This document shows, piece by piece, positions 26,084 through 34,276 of a stretch of DNA of 64,000 bases. Source of the stretch: Temperatibacter marinus (GTDB lineage Bacteria > Pseudomonadota > Alphaproteobacteria > Sphingomonadales > Kordiimonadaceae); contig NZ_CP123872.1 in assembly GCF_031598375.1 (NCBI RefSeq), positions 2,662,501 to 2,726,500 of the forward strand, read 5' to 3'. A model generated the notes under the pieces. That model saw nothing but the letters and a program-made list of their open reading frames with translations, searched no databases and was not told the origin of the DNA. A program made the translations under genes and the position numbers. The number at the start of each line of letters is the position of its first letter. Positions within the stretch are counted from its first letter, which is position 1.

Positions 26084-27853
26084 ATGACAGATACAGGACC
26101 GTCAAAAATATCATCAATGTCCCTTGCTAACAAAGGCATGGTATATCCGTCGCGTATCGTAAATACCAGTGCTGTCATTGAAAAATTACCGATAGGTGTC
26201 CTTGTCTGCAGCCAAAAAGACGATCGAACTCTTGACGCACTATTTATGAATGATTTTGCAAGAGACCTCTTTCATACTCCTGAGAATGCTAAATTGCCCT
26301 GCCCTTTAGAGTTAACATGGCAAGACCAAGATCATCAATTACTTCAAGATCAAATAAAAGATGTATTCCATACTAAATTAGAACACAGCATTGACTGGAG
26401 TATTTCGCAAGGTTCCATCGAGAGACATTTATCTTCTAATCTTTTTCCTCTGATTGATCATAATGGCAGTGTCTATCAAGTGGTTTGCACTCTAGAAGAT
26501 CAAACGGCCGAAAAACTAGCAGAACGAAACCTTCTACATCATGCTTTCCATGATAGTTTAACCGGTTTGCCAAACAGAGTTTTGTTCAGATCAAAGCTTG
26601 AAGAAGCTGTATCTGATTGTATCCGCAGCAGCAATACATTGGCTTGCGCTGTGTTGATCGTTAATATTGATCGATTTCAACAAATTAATGAAACTTTTGG
26701 CCACTCAGCAGGAGATCGATTTTTAGTCTCTATGGCAGCAACTCTTAGACGCTGTATACGAGCCTCTGACATTTTGGCAAGACTTTCCGGAGACGAATTT
26801 GCGATTCTAGTACCAAATTGCGTTGATATACAAGAAGTTAACATGATTGCTTCACGTATTCATACAGCGATGAAATTGCCTTATGACTTAGACGGAAATG
26901 AAGTATTTACCTCTGTTTCCATTGGTATCGCCACCACTTTCGATAGTCCTATTCATCCAGAGGATCTTATCAGAGATGCTGACTATGCAATGCATGCTGC
27001 CAAAGAAAGTGGAAAAGCTTGCAGTAAACATCATGTCAGGACAACATTCGATAATTCCCGCTCTCGCTTCCATTTGGAAACAGAGCTCCGTAGAGCCGTG
27101 GAGCGTGATGAATTAGAGCTTCACTATCAACCGATTATAAATATGAAGGATAATAGCCTGAAAGGCTTTGAGGCCCTTGCTCGCTGGAATCACAAAGAAA
27201 GAGGCTTTGTCTCTCCTGCAGAATTTATTCCGATTGCTGAAGAAACAAGCATTATTGTCGATCTTGGAAGGTGGGCGCTTGATAAAGTTTGCTCTCAGAT
27301 TAAAGAATGGGATGACCTTAGGGGAAATAAGGATTCACTGAGTGTCAATGTGAATGTGTCAGGCATTCAGTTTGCCCGCGACAATATATACGAAGCTGTC
27401 ACTGTTGCACTTGATCGTTATAAGACAAATCCTGAATTGTTAACAGTCGAACTGACAGAGAGCGCTATTATTAACAATCCAGCACAAATCGCCCACACTC
27501 TTGATAACTTGAGGCAAAAAGGTGTTAAAGTAGCTCTCGATGACTTTGGGACAGGCTATTCTTCTTTAAACTATCTTCATCAGTTTCCAATTGACTGCAT
27601 CAAGATTGATCGGAGTTTCATTGATGATCTAGAGCATGGATCTCAAAAATATGAAATTCTAAATTTGATCGCTAAGTTTGGCCATAAAATGGGATTATAT
27701 CTGGTTGCAGAAGGCTTGGAAACACAAGTCCATGTTGATCTAGTCCATGAGTTAAATGTCACGAATGCACAAGGCTACTTTTATTCCAAGCCTTTAAACA
27801 TTGAGGCTGCAACCCAGTTGGTTAAAGGCGATATCCCCTGGACAAAAAGCTGA
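26084..27853 (+). CDS. PAS-GGDEF-EAL cyclic di-GMP turnover protein
   Basis: About 589 residues with no membrane segment. An N-terminal PAS-like region (about 20-140) is followed by a GGDEF domain with S235-G-D-E-F239 and an EAL domain with E363-A-L365, ELTES, D486-D487-FGTGYSS and AEGLET. Both active sites look intact, so it may make or degrade c-di-GMP, the GGDEF often acting as a GTP-sensing module for the EAL. The ATG at 26084 has GAGAG nearby; an in-frame ATG at 26045 has no ribosome site. It lies just downstream of the unexplained hairpin and terminator region, which might control it by attenuation. Confidence 0.92.
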   Translation: MTDTGPSKISSMSLANKGMVYPSRIVNTSAVIEKLPIGVLVCSQKDDRTLDALFMNDFARDLFHTPENAKLPCPLELTWQDQDHQLLQDQIKDVFHTKLEHSIDWSISQGSIERHLSSNLFPLIDHNGSVYQVVCTLEDQTAEKLAERNLLHHAFHDSLTGLPNRVLFRSKLEEAVSDCIRSSNTLACAVLIVNIDRFQQINETFGHSAGDRFLVSMAATLRRCIRASDILARLSGDEFAILVPNCVDIQEVNMIASRIHTAMKLPYDLDGNEVFTSVSIGIATTFDSPIHPEDLIRDADYAMHAAKESGKACSKHHVRTTFDNSRSRFHLETELRRAVERDELELHYQPIINMKDNSLKGFEALARWNHKERGFVSPAEFIPIAEETSIIVDLGRWALDKVCSQIKEWDDLRGNKDSLSVNVNVSGIQFARDNIYEAVTVALDRYKTNPELLTVELTESAIINNPAQIAHTLDNLRQKGVKVALDDFGTGYSSLNYLHQFPIDCIKIDRSFIDDLEHGSQKYEILNLIAKFGHKMGLYLVAEGLETQVHVDLVHELNVTNAQGYFYSKPLNIEAATQLVKGDIPWTKS

Positions 27854-27905
27854 TTTTATCCTCTAATTCTTCCTCAAAACGTTAATATCTAACACTTTTA
27901 GGGTC

Positions 27906-27972
27906 TTTCTTAAGCCCGAACCCTTGTATTTTTCTTAAGACTTCCCAATTATAAAGAATAAGAATTAAGAAA
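27906..27972 (+). repeat. Repeated TTTCTTAAG motif in an intergenic gap
   Basis: TTTCTTAAG occurs at 27906-27914 and 27931-27939, and its inverted form TTAAGAAA at 27965-27972, upstream of the DUF4389-like gene. An AGGGT/ACCCT pair brackets the first copy. Possibly operator copies; no known consensus matched. Confidence 0.3.
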
Positions 27973-27992
27973 AACTGACAAAGGATACGACA

Positions 27993-28574
27993 ATGAGTGA
28001 GGAAAAGAAGGAAGATAAGCCTAAGCCAAAGACGAAAGCTGCCCCTAAAAAGAGGGCAAAAAAGTCTCCGCCAAAGTCTGAAAAAATTATCGACGTTGAA
28101 GCAAAAACTGTTGAAACGCCTACAGAAACAAAGCCTGAAGAAGAGATCAGTCAAGCGGCAAAAGAGTCGACTAAACAAGATACAGGCTCCTCTTCAGCCT
28201 ATACATCATCAAAGAACACCCATGATTTTTCGGCAAAAGACCATGCGTCACAAGCTAAAGAGAAAGTGAATGAGGCATTTGATAAAGTTAAAGGACATAT
28301 TCCTGAAAGAGATTGGGGTAAACATCTCTATGATTTAGCAATGCTTGCCATCTTTGGGTTTTTGGGGATGTTCGCAGCCCACATCTTTATCATTGTTGCT
28401 GTTGTCAATTGGGTCTATGAGCTCGGTTTCCAACAGAAGAATGAAACTCTTTCAACCATTACCAGCATTCTAGGCAATTATATTAAGGATGTTGTGGATT
28501 TATTCACCGGTAATGCAGACGATTTACCTTTTCCTCTTGGAAAAGAAATTCCAAAAGCATCGCACACTGAGTAA
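27993..28574 (+). CDS. DUF4389-like membrane protein with charged N-terminal tail
   Basis: A 193-residue protein. Residues 1-95 are low-complexity, rich in K, E, P, S and T, presumably cytoplasmic and disordered. Residues about 107-140 contain a long hydrophobic stretch (LAMLAIFGFLGMF and following), and the C-terminal part, LGNYIKDVVDLFTGNADDLPFP, resembles DUF4389 proteins, which end with a tyrosine helix and a PFP motif. The function is unknown. AAAGGA precedes the ATG and a strong terminator follows. The family match is by eye and moderate. Confidence 0.65.
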   Translation: MSEEKKEDKPKPKTKAAPKKRAKKSPPKSEKIIDVEAKTVETPTETKPEEEISQAAKESTKQDTGSSSAYTSSKNTHDFSAKDHASQAKEKVNEAFDKVKGHIPERDWGKHLYDLAMLAIFGFLGMFAAHIFIIVAVVNWVYELGFQQKNETLSTITSILGNYIKDVVDLFTGNADDLPFPLGKEIPKASHTE

Positions 28575-28593
28575 CGGCATAAATATGCAGATG

Positions 28594-28626
28594 AAAAGCG
28601 CTTCATAGTCTGAGGCGCTTTTTTTT
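28594..28626. terminator. Bidirectional terminator after the DUF4389-like gene
   Basis: AAAAGCGCTTCA (28594-28605), loop TAGTC, TGAGGCGCTTTT (28611-28622) form a 12-bp stem with one G-U pair and T runs on both sides. It serves the + strand gene and the opposing GDPD-like/small-protein transcript. Confidence 0.9.
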
Positions 28627-28723
28627 AATAAAACCCAGCCATATCAAAGACCACTTCTGCAGCAAGTCTTATAACAAGAAGGGCTATGGCAGCCACGATC
28701 ATGCCTTTAAACAAATCCATCAT
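28625..28723 (-). CDS. Small membrane protein of 32 residues
   Basis: An ATG-ATG start at 28723 has AAGGA eight to nine bases upstream, formed at the stop codon of the GDPD-like gene, and the frame ends at TAA at the shared terminator. The peptide begins MMDLFKGMIVAAIALLV and is one transmembrane helix (about 8-26) with a short tail. The ribosome site, coupling to the upstream gene (11 bp gap) and placement before a terminator all favour a real gene. The function is unknown; an accessory role for the GDPD-like protein or an unrelated membrane role are both possible. Confidence 0.6.
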   Translation of the reverse strand: MMDLFKGMIVAAIALLVIRLAAEVVFDMAGFY

Positions 28724-28734
28724 GGAAAATATCC

Positions 28735-29676
28735 TTATCTAAAATATTGTATAGCAGTATTTGGATTGTCTGCAAAGACACCATCGACACCGAGCATCTT
28801 AAGGTGAACCAACTCATGACCGACTGAGTTAAATGCTGTTTCAAATTGGGTATTTTTCACTGTCCATATATGTACTTTTAGATTCATAAGGTTCACTTTT
28901 CTTATGAAACCCAGGCCTTTGTCAGTGTTTGTGTATAGCAAATTTTTCTCAAGAGATATTCCTGTTATATACGAAGGCAGAGTAGAAATATCTTGCGAAG
29001 GACTGCCATTATTCCTCATATAAATCGATTGGATAAGGGGTATTTCTTCATTGTGATCAACCACATAAGAGTGGTGCAGTCGCTTTAAAAAATCTGCACG
29101 GGCAGAATGAATAAAGTAAGGTATATTTGCAGCCTGCATTATGCGCACAACAGATACAAGCTTTTGAACATCCATCCCCGCATCTGCCTTTACCTTCTGA
29201 AAGAGGATTTTAGGATAAAGACCGGCCTTCCCCCCACGCACGTTATTTAAACGCACTAAAATCATAATTTCATCTAGAGTGGGGATACTATAGTCTCCCT
29301 TAAGGATCTGACCTTTAGAGGAAACGGGGTTTACTGCGCGAAGCTTTTTTAACTCAATGAGAGTAAAATCCTCTATAAACCAATCAGAGCGTCCATGCCT
29401 TACTTTTCTGAGGCGCTGGAATTCTGGGCGCGATGCAACATCGGTTGTCGTAGAGAGGTAAATATGCCTGCGTGCGACAAAGATATTATCTTTAGTCAGT
29501 GCAAGTTCAGGTTCAATGAAATCTGCCCCCTGCTCTATGGCCTCTTTATAGGCAGAAAGAGTATGCTCAGGAAAAAGCTCGCTCGCTCCTCTACGGGCAA
29601 TTACAATCCGATCCTCTGCAAAACAATAGTCACTCAATACAGCAATAAAGAGCAGAAAAGGGACTAAAACCTTCAT
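28735..29676 (-). CDS. Exported GDPD-family protein lacking catalytic histidines
   Basis: A 313-residue protein with a signal peptide (1-20, ending CFA) and the fold signatures of periplasmic glycerophosphodiester phosphodiesterases: RRGASELFPEHT (28-39), IEQGADFIEPEL (48-58), ARRH (68-71) and a C-terminal DGVFADNP. In active relatives these read HRGA, EPDL and ARHE; here the first catalytic histidine is R28 and the second is R70, the EPD aspartate is E57, and the YPExKHP segment is YPKILFQ. It is therefore predicted to be inactive as a canonical phosphodiesterase, perhaps a binding protein or repurposed enzyme. A 32-residue membrane protein follows 11 bp downstream. Confidence 0.8.
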   Translation of the reverse strand: MKVLVPFLLFIAVLSDYCFAEDRIVIARRGASELFPEHTLSAYKEAIEQGADFIEPELALTKDNIFVARRHIYLSTTTDVASRPEFQRLRKVRHGRSDWFIEDFTLIELKKLRAVNPVSSKGQILKGDYSIPTLDEIMILVRLNNVRGGKAGLYPKILFQKVKADAGMDVQKLVSVVRIMQAANIPYFIHSARADFLKRLHHSYVVDHNEEIPLIQSIYMRNNGSPSQDISTLPSYITGISLEKNLLYTNTDKGLGFIRKVNLMNLKVHIWTVKNTQFETAFNSVGHELVHLKMLGVDGVFADNPNTAIQYFR

Positions 29677-29721
29677 AAGATCCTCCTAAATAGACAGCAA
29701 CGCTCAAACGACACTTGACGA

Positions 29722-29741
29722 TTTTGATATATATGTCAAAA
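29722..29741. promoter_or_regulatory. Near-perfect 20-bp palindrome in a divergent promoter region
   Basis: TTTTGATATATATGTCAAAA matches its own reverse complement at 18 of 20 positions. It sits in the 86-bp gap between the GDPD-like gene (minus) and the unknown gene at 29763 (plus), where both promoters must lie, so it is a plausible operator for both. Confidence 0.45.
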
Positions 29742-29762
29742 CAGTCTTGGGAGAAATAGAAA

Positions 29763-30212
29763 ATGGTATGGGAACAAATTTTTGGATCACTGATTGCAAT
29801 CGGCCTGCTTTCTTGGCTAGCAAGAGCACTATATAAACCAAAAAGTATCACATCAGAGGCCCTCTTAGCACACATTGATATCCATCCAGAGCTGAACCAA
29901 AAGGAGTATGACTTTTTTATTGACGAAAACGGTCATTACGCTTTGCTCTTTAACAAAGAGTCTGAAGCCCTCATCATTCTTAAAATGCTTGGAGATCACT
30001 TTGCGATGCATTCTCTAGATCAAGTAAAGGAGAGCCAAGTTATCATTGAAGGACAGGTAATTACGCTTATGACAGAGAGTTATACTTTTCCCACAATGAA
30101 AGCCCCCTTCAGCGATCATGACATAGGAAAAATACGCTCTTTACTTATCAACCGTTTGGATCATCCGCACGTTTTGAGCGCTGATGGTTCAATTCATTCT
30201 GAGGAAAGTTAA
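29763..30212 (+). CDS. Hypothetical membrane-anchored protein
   Basis: A 149-residue protein I do not recognise. An N-terminal hydrophobic segment (about 5-24) without a clear cleavage site suggests a membrane anchor. The remainder is a soluble alpha/beta domain with YDFFIDENGHYALLF and a region ending in an acidic tail. The stop is 4 bp before the sterol-desaturase start, and the SDR gene overlaps that one, so the three genes form one operon. By context it may act with the lipid-modifying enzymes; nothing in the sequence proves that. Confidence 0.6.
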   Translation: MVWEQIFGSLIAIGLLSWLARALYKPKSITSEALLAHIDIHPELNQKEYDFFIDENGHYALLFNKESEALIILKMLGDHFAMHSLDQVKESQVIIEGQVITLMTESYTFPTMKAPFSDHDIGKIRSLLINRLDHPHVLSADGSIHSEES

Positions 30213-30216
30213 AATT

Positions 30217-31146
30217 ATGGCGCTTGATAAGTTACCTGACCCTACAGTCTTAGCCGTTCCTGCCTTTGTTCTCTTTGTCCTTGCTGAAATGCTCTATGGC
30301 TGGAAAACAGGCAAAGTAAAATTTGAAGGCAGAGACACACTGACTAGCCTTTTAATGGGGTTAGGCAACACAAGTTTATGGCTTGGTACACTTGCCTTTT
30401 CGATGTTTTACGTCTGGGATAATTACCGCCTTTTTGATCTGGGAACAAACCTATGGGTATTCGCCTTTGCTTTTGTGGTCGATGATTATAAATATTATTG
30501 GCTTCACAGATTTGGCCATCGGATACGCTGGATGTGGGCGGCTCATGTTATACATCATTCAAGCCAACATTATAACCTTTCTACGGCCCTAAGACAAACA
30601 TGGACAGGACGATGGACACCCGGATTTTTACTTGCCATACCATTAGTTATTTTAGGCATTCATCCTGAAATTATACTCTTTGTGGGCGGGCTAAATTTAA
30701 TATATCAATTCTGGATTCACACCGAAGCCATTGATAAAATGCCTAAATGGTTCGAAGCAATTATGAATACGCCCAGCCATCACCGTGTGCATCACGGCAA
30801 AAATCCACGCTATCTGGATGCTAATTATGCCGGTGTCTTCATTCTGTGGGACAAAATACATGGCTCGTTCGTCCCTGAAATTGAGTCTGAGCCAGTAGAA
30901 TATGGCCTAGTACAAGACCTTGGCACCTTTAATCCCCTTCGGGTCGCATTCCATGAATGGATCGGCATTATTCAAGACATGTGGTCAGCAAAAGGGCTAA
31001 AAAATAAACTCATGTTTTTAGTGGGGCCGCCGGGCTGGACCCCAGATGGCAGTAGAAAAACAAGTGAGATGATTAAGGCTGAATGGGCGGACGCGCATGA
31101 GGCTTCCTACGATCAAAACCCTCCGATGAAAGATCCGGCAGAATGA
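30217..31146 (+). CDS. Sterol desaturase/fatty acid hydroxylase family protein
   Basis: A 309-residue integral membrane protein with several hydrophobic segments and the histidine boxes of membrane diiron hydroxylases: H97-RFG-H101, H110-x-x-H113-H114-SSQ-H118 and a later HHRVHHG. It should hydroxylate or desaturate a lipid, possibly a fatty acid, hopanoid, carotenoid or ether lipid. AGGAAAG precedes the ATG at 30217; the longer in-frame start at 30184 would lie inside the previous gene. The SDR gene overlaps its stop by 4 bp, and a hydroxylase followed by a dehydrogenase suggests sequential oxidation of one substrate. Confidence 0.88.
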   Translation: MALDKLPDPTVLAVPAFVLFVLAEMLYGWKTGKVKFEGRDTLTSLLMGLGNTSLWLGTLAFSMFYVWDNYRLFDLGTNLWVFAFAFVVDDYKYYWLHRFGHRIRWMWAAHVIHHSSQHYNLSTALRQTWTGRWTPGFLLAIPLVILGIHPEIILFVGGLNLIYQFWIHTEAIDKMPKWFEAIMNTPSHHRVHHGKNPRYLDANYAGVFILWDKIHGSFVPEIESEPVEYGLVQDLGTFNPLRVAFHEWIGIIQDMWSAKGLKNKLMFLVGPPGWTPDGSRKTSEMIKAEWADAHEASYDQNPPMKDPAE

Positions 31147-31904
31147 CTGTGCTCCATTCAGGAAAAACATTTCTTGTAACTGGTGCGTCTAGAGGAATCG
31201 GTGCAGCCACAGCTTCCTGCCTTCTAAATCAAGGTGCCACTGTTATTGGCAGTTATTCTACAAAACCAGGAGCATTAGAAAGCTTTTCTCAAGAGTATGG
31301 CAGAGATAGAATACTAGCAGTTCAGGCTGATTTAACGTCTCCCTGTTCTGCTTTTACACTGTTTCAAAGTGCCCTTGCCTTCTCACCCTACTTAGATGGT
31401 ATTGTTAACAATGCCGGAATCATGTCTGAAACGCCCCTCACGGCAGAGACCAGCCAATGGCACAGTGACTGGCAACAAACCATGCAAGTTAATGTGCAAG
31501 CTGTCGCTGATCTTTGCAAACAGACCGTACAATATCTTCAAGAAAGGCAGACGCCTGGCCATATTATCAATATTGCTAGTCGTGCAGCCTTCAGAGGAGA
31601 CGGTCCTGATTATTGGCATTATGCAGCCAGTAAAGGCGCTGTCATAGCCCTTACACGCACAATAGCTCGTGCTTATGCTGCGGAGGACATTTATGCTTTC
31701 TCTATCTCTCCTGGGTGGGTTAAAACAGATATGGCCGCTGTGGCCTATGAGCCTGGAAACGAGCATATGCTTGAGGAAATCCCCTTAGGTCGGGCTGCAG
31801 AGCCTATAGAGATCGCTGAGATGATCAGTTTCTTACTTTCAGGAAAATGTAACAGCTCTACTGGCAGCAATTTTGATATTAACGGTGCCAGTTATGTTAG
31901 GTAA
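31143..31904 (+). CDS. Short-chain dehydrogenase/reductase
   Basis: A 253-residue classical SDR with the NAD(P)-binding TGASRGIG (13-20), NNAG, catalytic serine in NIASRAA and Y160-AAS-K164. The ATGA overlap with the sterol-desaturase stop shows translational coupling. The C-terminal end SSTGSNFDINGASY is typical of the family. The substrate is unknown; an alcohol produced by the upstream hydroxylase is one possibility. It converges on the acylase gene with an 11-bp gap and no clear terminator. Confidence 0.9.
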   Translation: MTVLHSGKTFLVTGASRGIGAATASCLLNQGATVIGSYSTKPGALESFSQEYGRDRILAVQADLTSPCSAFTLFQSALAFSPYLDGIVNNAGIMSETPLTAETSQWHSDWQQTMQVNVQAVADLCKQTVQYLQERQTPGHIINIASRAAFRGDGPDYWHYAASKGAVIALTRTIARAYAAEDIYAFSISPGWVKTDMAAVAYEPGNEHMLEEIPLGRAAEPIEIAEMISFLLSGKCNSSTGSNFDINGASYVR

Positions 31905-31915
31905 CTCTCTGTAAG

Positions 31916-34126
31916 TTAAGTCCCTGGTTTATAGTCTTTTGTTTTTTCACTTTCCACAGCATCTAAACTAAAAGGAAACACTCTCTCCCTTTTCTTAGCA
32001 AACAAAGGCATTTGATCAGCATAATGGGGACTATTTGGCCGTGTTGAGGCGCTGCCGAAATTATGTATAGTGCGCAGAGCAACTTTGCCCTGGGCATCCC
32101 ATTGAACAAACATAATATACGTATCTCCAGCTTTGATGCTCGCATGGTTTTCTTGGTCTAATGGCCAGCCATAGGCAGCGCGAAGAACATCTGGTCCTCC
32201 ATCAAGAGGTAAAGAATGCTCACCTCGCTTTATACGGCTCAAAAGCCCATATTCAATGGCATAGCTTTTGTAACTCTTCATGAGAAGACTGAAGGCTTTT
32301 TTAAAAGCCTGCGTTGGATCCGGACGGTAAACGCCGTCCATATCAGCTTTCACCATTTGGGAGATATAGAGAACCCCCAGTGCCGCATGAATATTTTCAA
32401 CATTCGTGCTCAAATTCCATTGCTTCAGATGCGTTAGGCCTTTTTGTTCTGACACAGTTAGGTCTGCTTCCTTTATCAGCCATATAGATTGCACTACATC
32501 CCACTGAGGATCATAATTGAGATCATATTTTATATCTCTCAGGTCTTCCATGATAAAAGTTGGCCGTTTTAATAACTGTTGTAGCCGAAGGGCACGGTTG
32601 GTCATCTTAGTCTCAATTCCAAAATGGATCGGAAAATTGACTAATTTCGGATTATCTTGTCCAAAACTAGAAATATAGGGCGTATTATTCGCATTAAAGA
32701 CAACACCACTATCTGGATTTACGACTCTAGGTAAGGCATTAGCCTCCACATAACTGTCCCAAAGCAATGCCGACCTTTGCCCATTTAAAATATCTTTCCA
32801 TTGCACCCCAGAAACATTCGGCCTGTTAGGCATTTTCGCATTATAATAATAAGCAATTTCTCCTGCAGAATCAGCATATATATAATTGATACTGGGCATG
32901 GCTTTCATGGCAAGGGCATTTTCAAAATCTCGGCGGTTTTTGGCGGTATTCACCCGCAAGAAAAACTCAAGGCCTCTGATTTCTCTATAGCCTGCATAAG
33001 CAACTGCATAAGTTCCATGATCAAATTCTAAAACAGGGCCAAAAATAGTTTCCTTTACTGATTTCGTTACCGTCCAATAATAGGGTCCAACAAGAGCTAC
33101 TTTAAGCCGCACTTGTCTATTCTTCATAGTCATCCATGCCCCGTCCACTTCATATTCTAGCGGATTATCTGGATTCAATTTCAAACGATATATATCCACA
33201 AGATCAGGTTTGTTCACTGTACTTGCCCAGCCCATGTGAGTTCCAGCCCCGTGGAGGATCAGAGGGCTTCCAGGGAATGTTCCCCCCACCAAATCAAGAC
33301 CTTCTTCAGACTTGAGGCGCGCTTCATACCAAGCAACAGCACCTGTTAAAGGCTGGTGGCTGTTTACAAGCAGATACGTAGAACCGTCCTCTGTCTTTTT
33401 TGGGGCTATAGCAATGCCTTGGCTACCACGATCAAGTCGCGGAGACTTGGTTGCCTTTAACACCGAGGAAGAGAGTTTTAAGCCTGACATACGTTCAGAA
33501 TTACTTTGTTTTACCACCTCTTTATCAAAGAGCAACTTTCCAGCAGCCAAATCTGCAATAGTTTTATCAAAGCCATAAAAGAGTGGTGTTTTAAAAGCAA
33601 AGCCCGCAACAATATCTTGCCCCGTCACAGGGTATAAAGCAGCATAAACTCTCTCTGGCTCCTGAGCTGCAATCTCAGTTGCATATAAGTTAAAGCCATC
33701 TGCATAAGCCTCTGCTATCAACCGAACATCGGTAGGTAGCTCATCATAGCCAGCCCTGACAGAAGGCCAAATATCCATAAAGTGTACAAGATAATCGGTT
33801 ATTGCAGCATCAGGGCCATATTTTGAGCCAAGCAGCCCTCTCCCCGCAAATAAGACGTCTTGTATAGTTTTAAAATCATCTTCTGCATGGGCATAAGCTA
33901 GCCCAAAAACAACATCAATATTCCGTTTTCCATATATATGCGGTACACCGAATTTGTCCCGCAGTATTCTAGGGGCATAGTTAGTCTCATGTTGATGAAT
34001 TTTTAGAAAAGTAAGAGATTTTTTTCTCTCTACTTCAAGTGAGACACCCAACCCAAGCAGAAAAAGAAGAAGAATAGGCATAAAAGATGAGAGGTATTGA
34101 CTGACAGTCTTTAGAATTCTCTTCAT
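31916..34126 (-). CDS. Penicillin acylase family N-terminal nucleophile hydrolase
   Basis: A 736-residue exported or membrane-anchored protein (hydrophobic residues about 10-30). The alpha-chain region has RDKFGVPHIYG and AYAHAEDDF; self-cleavage is expected between G234 and S235 (RG-SQGIAIAP), making Ser235 the nucleophile of the beta chain. The following VNSHQPLTGAVAWYEA and GTFPGSPLILHGAG segments are typical of acylases. Family members hydrolyse amide bonds in N-acyl homoserine lactones, cyclic lipopeptides or beta-lactams. The role here is unknown; quorum-signal turnover is possible. GGGGAG lies nine bases from the ATG, and a good promoter precedes it. Confidence 0.9.
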   Translation of the reverse strand: MKRILKTVSQYLSSFMPILLLFLLGLGVSLEVERKKSLTFLKIHQHETNYAPRILRDKFGVPHIYGKRNIDVVFGLAYAHAEDDFKTIQDVLFAGRGLLGSKYGPDAAITDYLVHFMDIWPSVRAGYDELPTDVRLIAEAYADGFNLYATEIAAQEPERVYAALYPVTGQDIVAGFAFKTPLFYGFDKTIADLAAGKLLFDKEVVKQSNSERMSGLKLSSSVLKATKSPRLDRGSQGIAIAPKKTEDGSTYLLVNSHQPLTGAVAWYEARLKSEEGLDLVGGTFPGSPLILHGAGTHMGWASTVNKPDLVDIYRLKLNPDNPLEYEVDGAWMTMKNRQVRLKVALVGPYYWTVTKSVKETIFGPVLEFDHGTYAVAYAGYREIRGLEFFLRVNTAKNRRDFENALAMKAMPSINYIYADSAGEIAYYYNAKMPNRPNVSGVQWKDILNGQRSALLWDSYVEANALPRVVNPDSGVVFNANNTPYISSFGQDNPKLVNFPIHFGIETKMTNRALRLQQLLKRPTFIMEDLRDIKYDLNYDPQWDVVQSIWLIKEADLTVSEQKGLTHLKQWNLSTNVENIHAALGVLYISQMVKADMDGVYRPDPTQAFKKAFSLLMKSYKSYAIEYGLLSRIKRGEHSLPLDGGPDVLRAAYGWPLDQENHASIKAGDTYIMFVQWDAQGKVALRTIHNFGSASTRPNSPHYADQMPLFAKKRERVFPFSLDAVESEKTKDYKPGT

Positions 34127-34149
34127 ATAAGATCGCTCCCCTAACGATG

Positions 34150-34178
34150 ATCATATACTATATAGCGCTTAAATCCAA
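34150..34178 (-). promoter_or_regulatory. Candidate promoter of the acylase gene
   Basis: On the minus strand TTGGAT (34178-34173), a 17-bp spacer, and TATGAT (34155-34150). The spacer contains AAGCGCTATATA, which recurs in the opposite orientation before the divergent gene, suggesting a shared regulator. Confidence 0.45.
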
Positions 34179-34270
34179 TCTGGAGTATATCTTTTTTTGT
34201 TTGATTTCATTTGGTTAGTTCTTAGATCTTCAATAAACTATTTGAGGGTTTGATGAAGAAGCGCTATATA
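34159..34270. repeat. Inverted 12-bp motif pair in the acylase/YkgJ divergent promoter
   Basis: TATATAGCGCTT (34159-34170) and its reverse complement AAGCGCTATATA (34259-34270) lie 88 bp apart, each oriented towards its own gene. On the + side TATATAAT reaches to 3 bp before the ATG. The core AGCGCT is itself a palindrome. Confidence 0.5.
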
Positions 34271-34276
34271 TAATCT

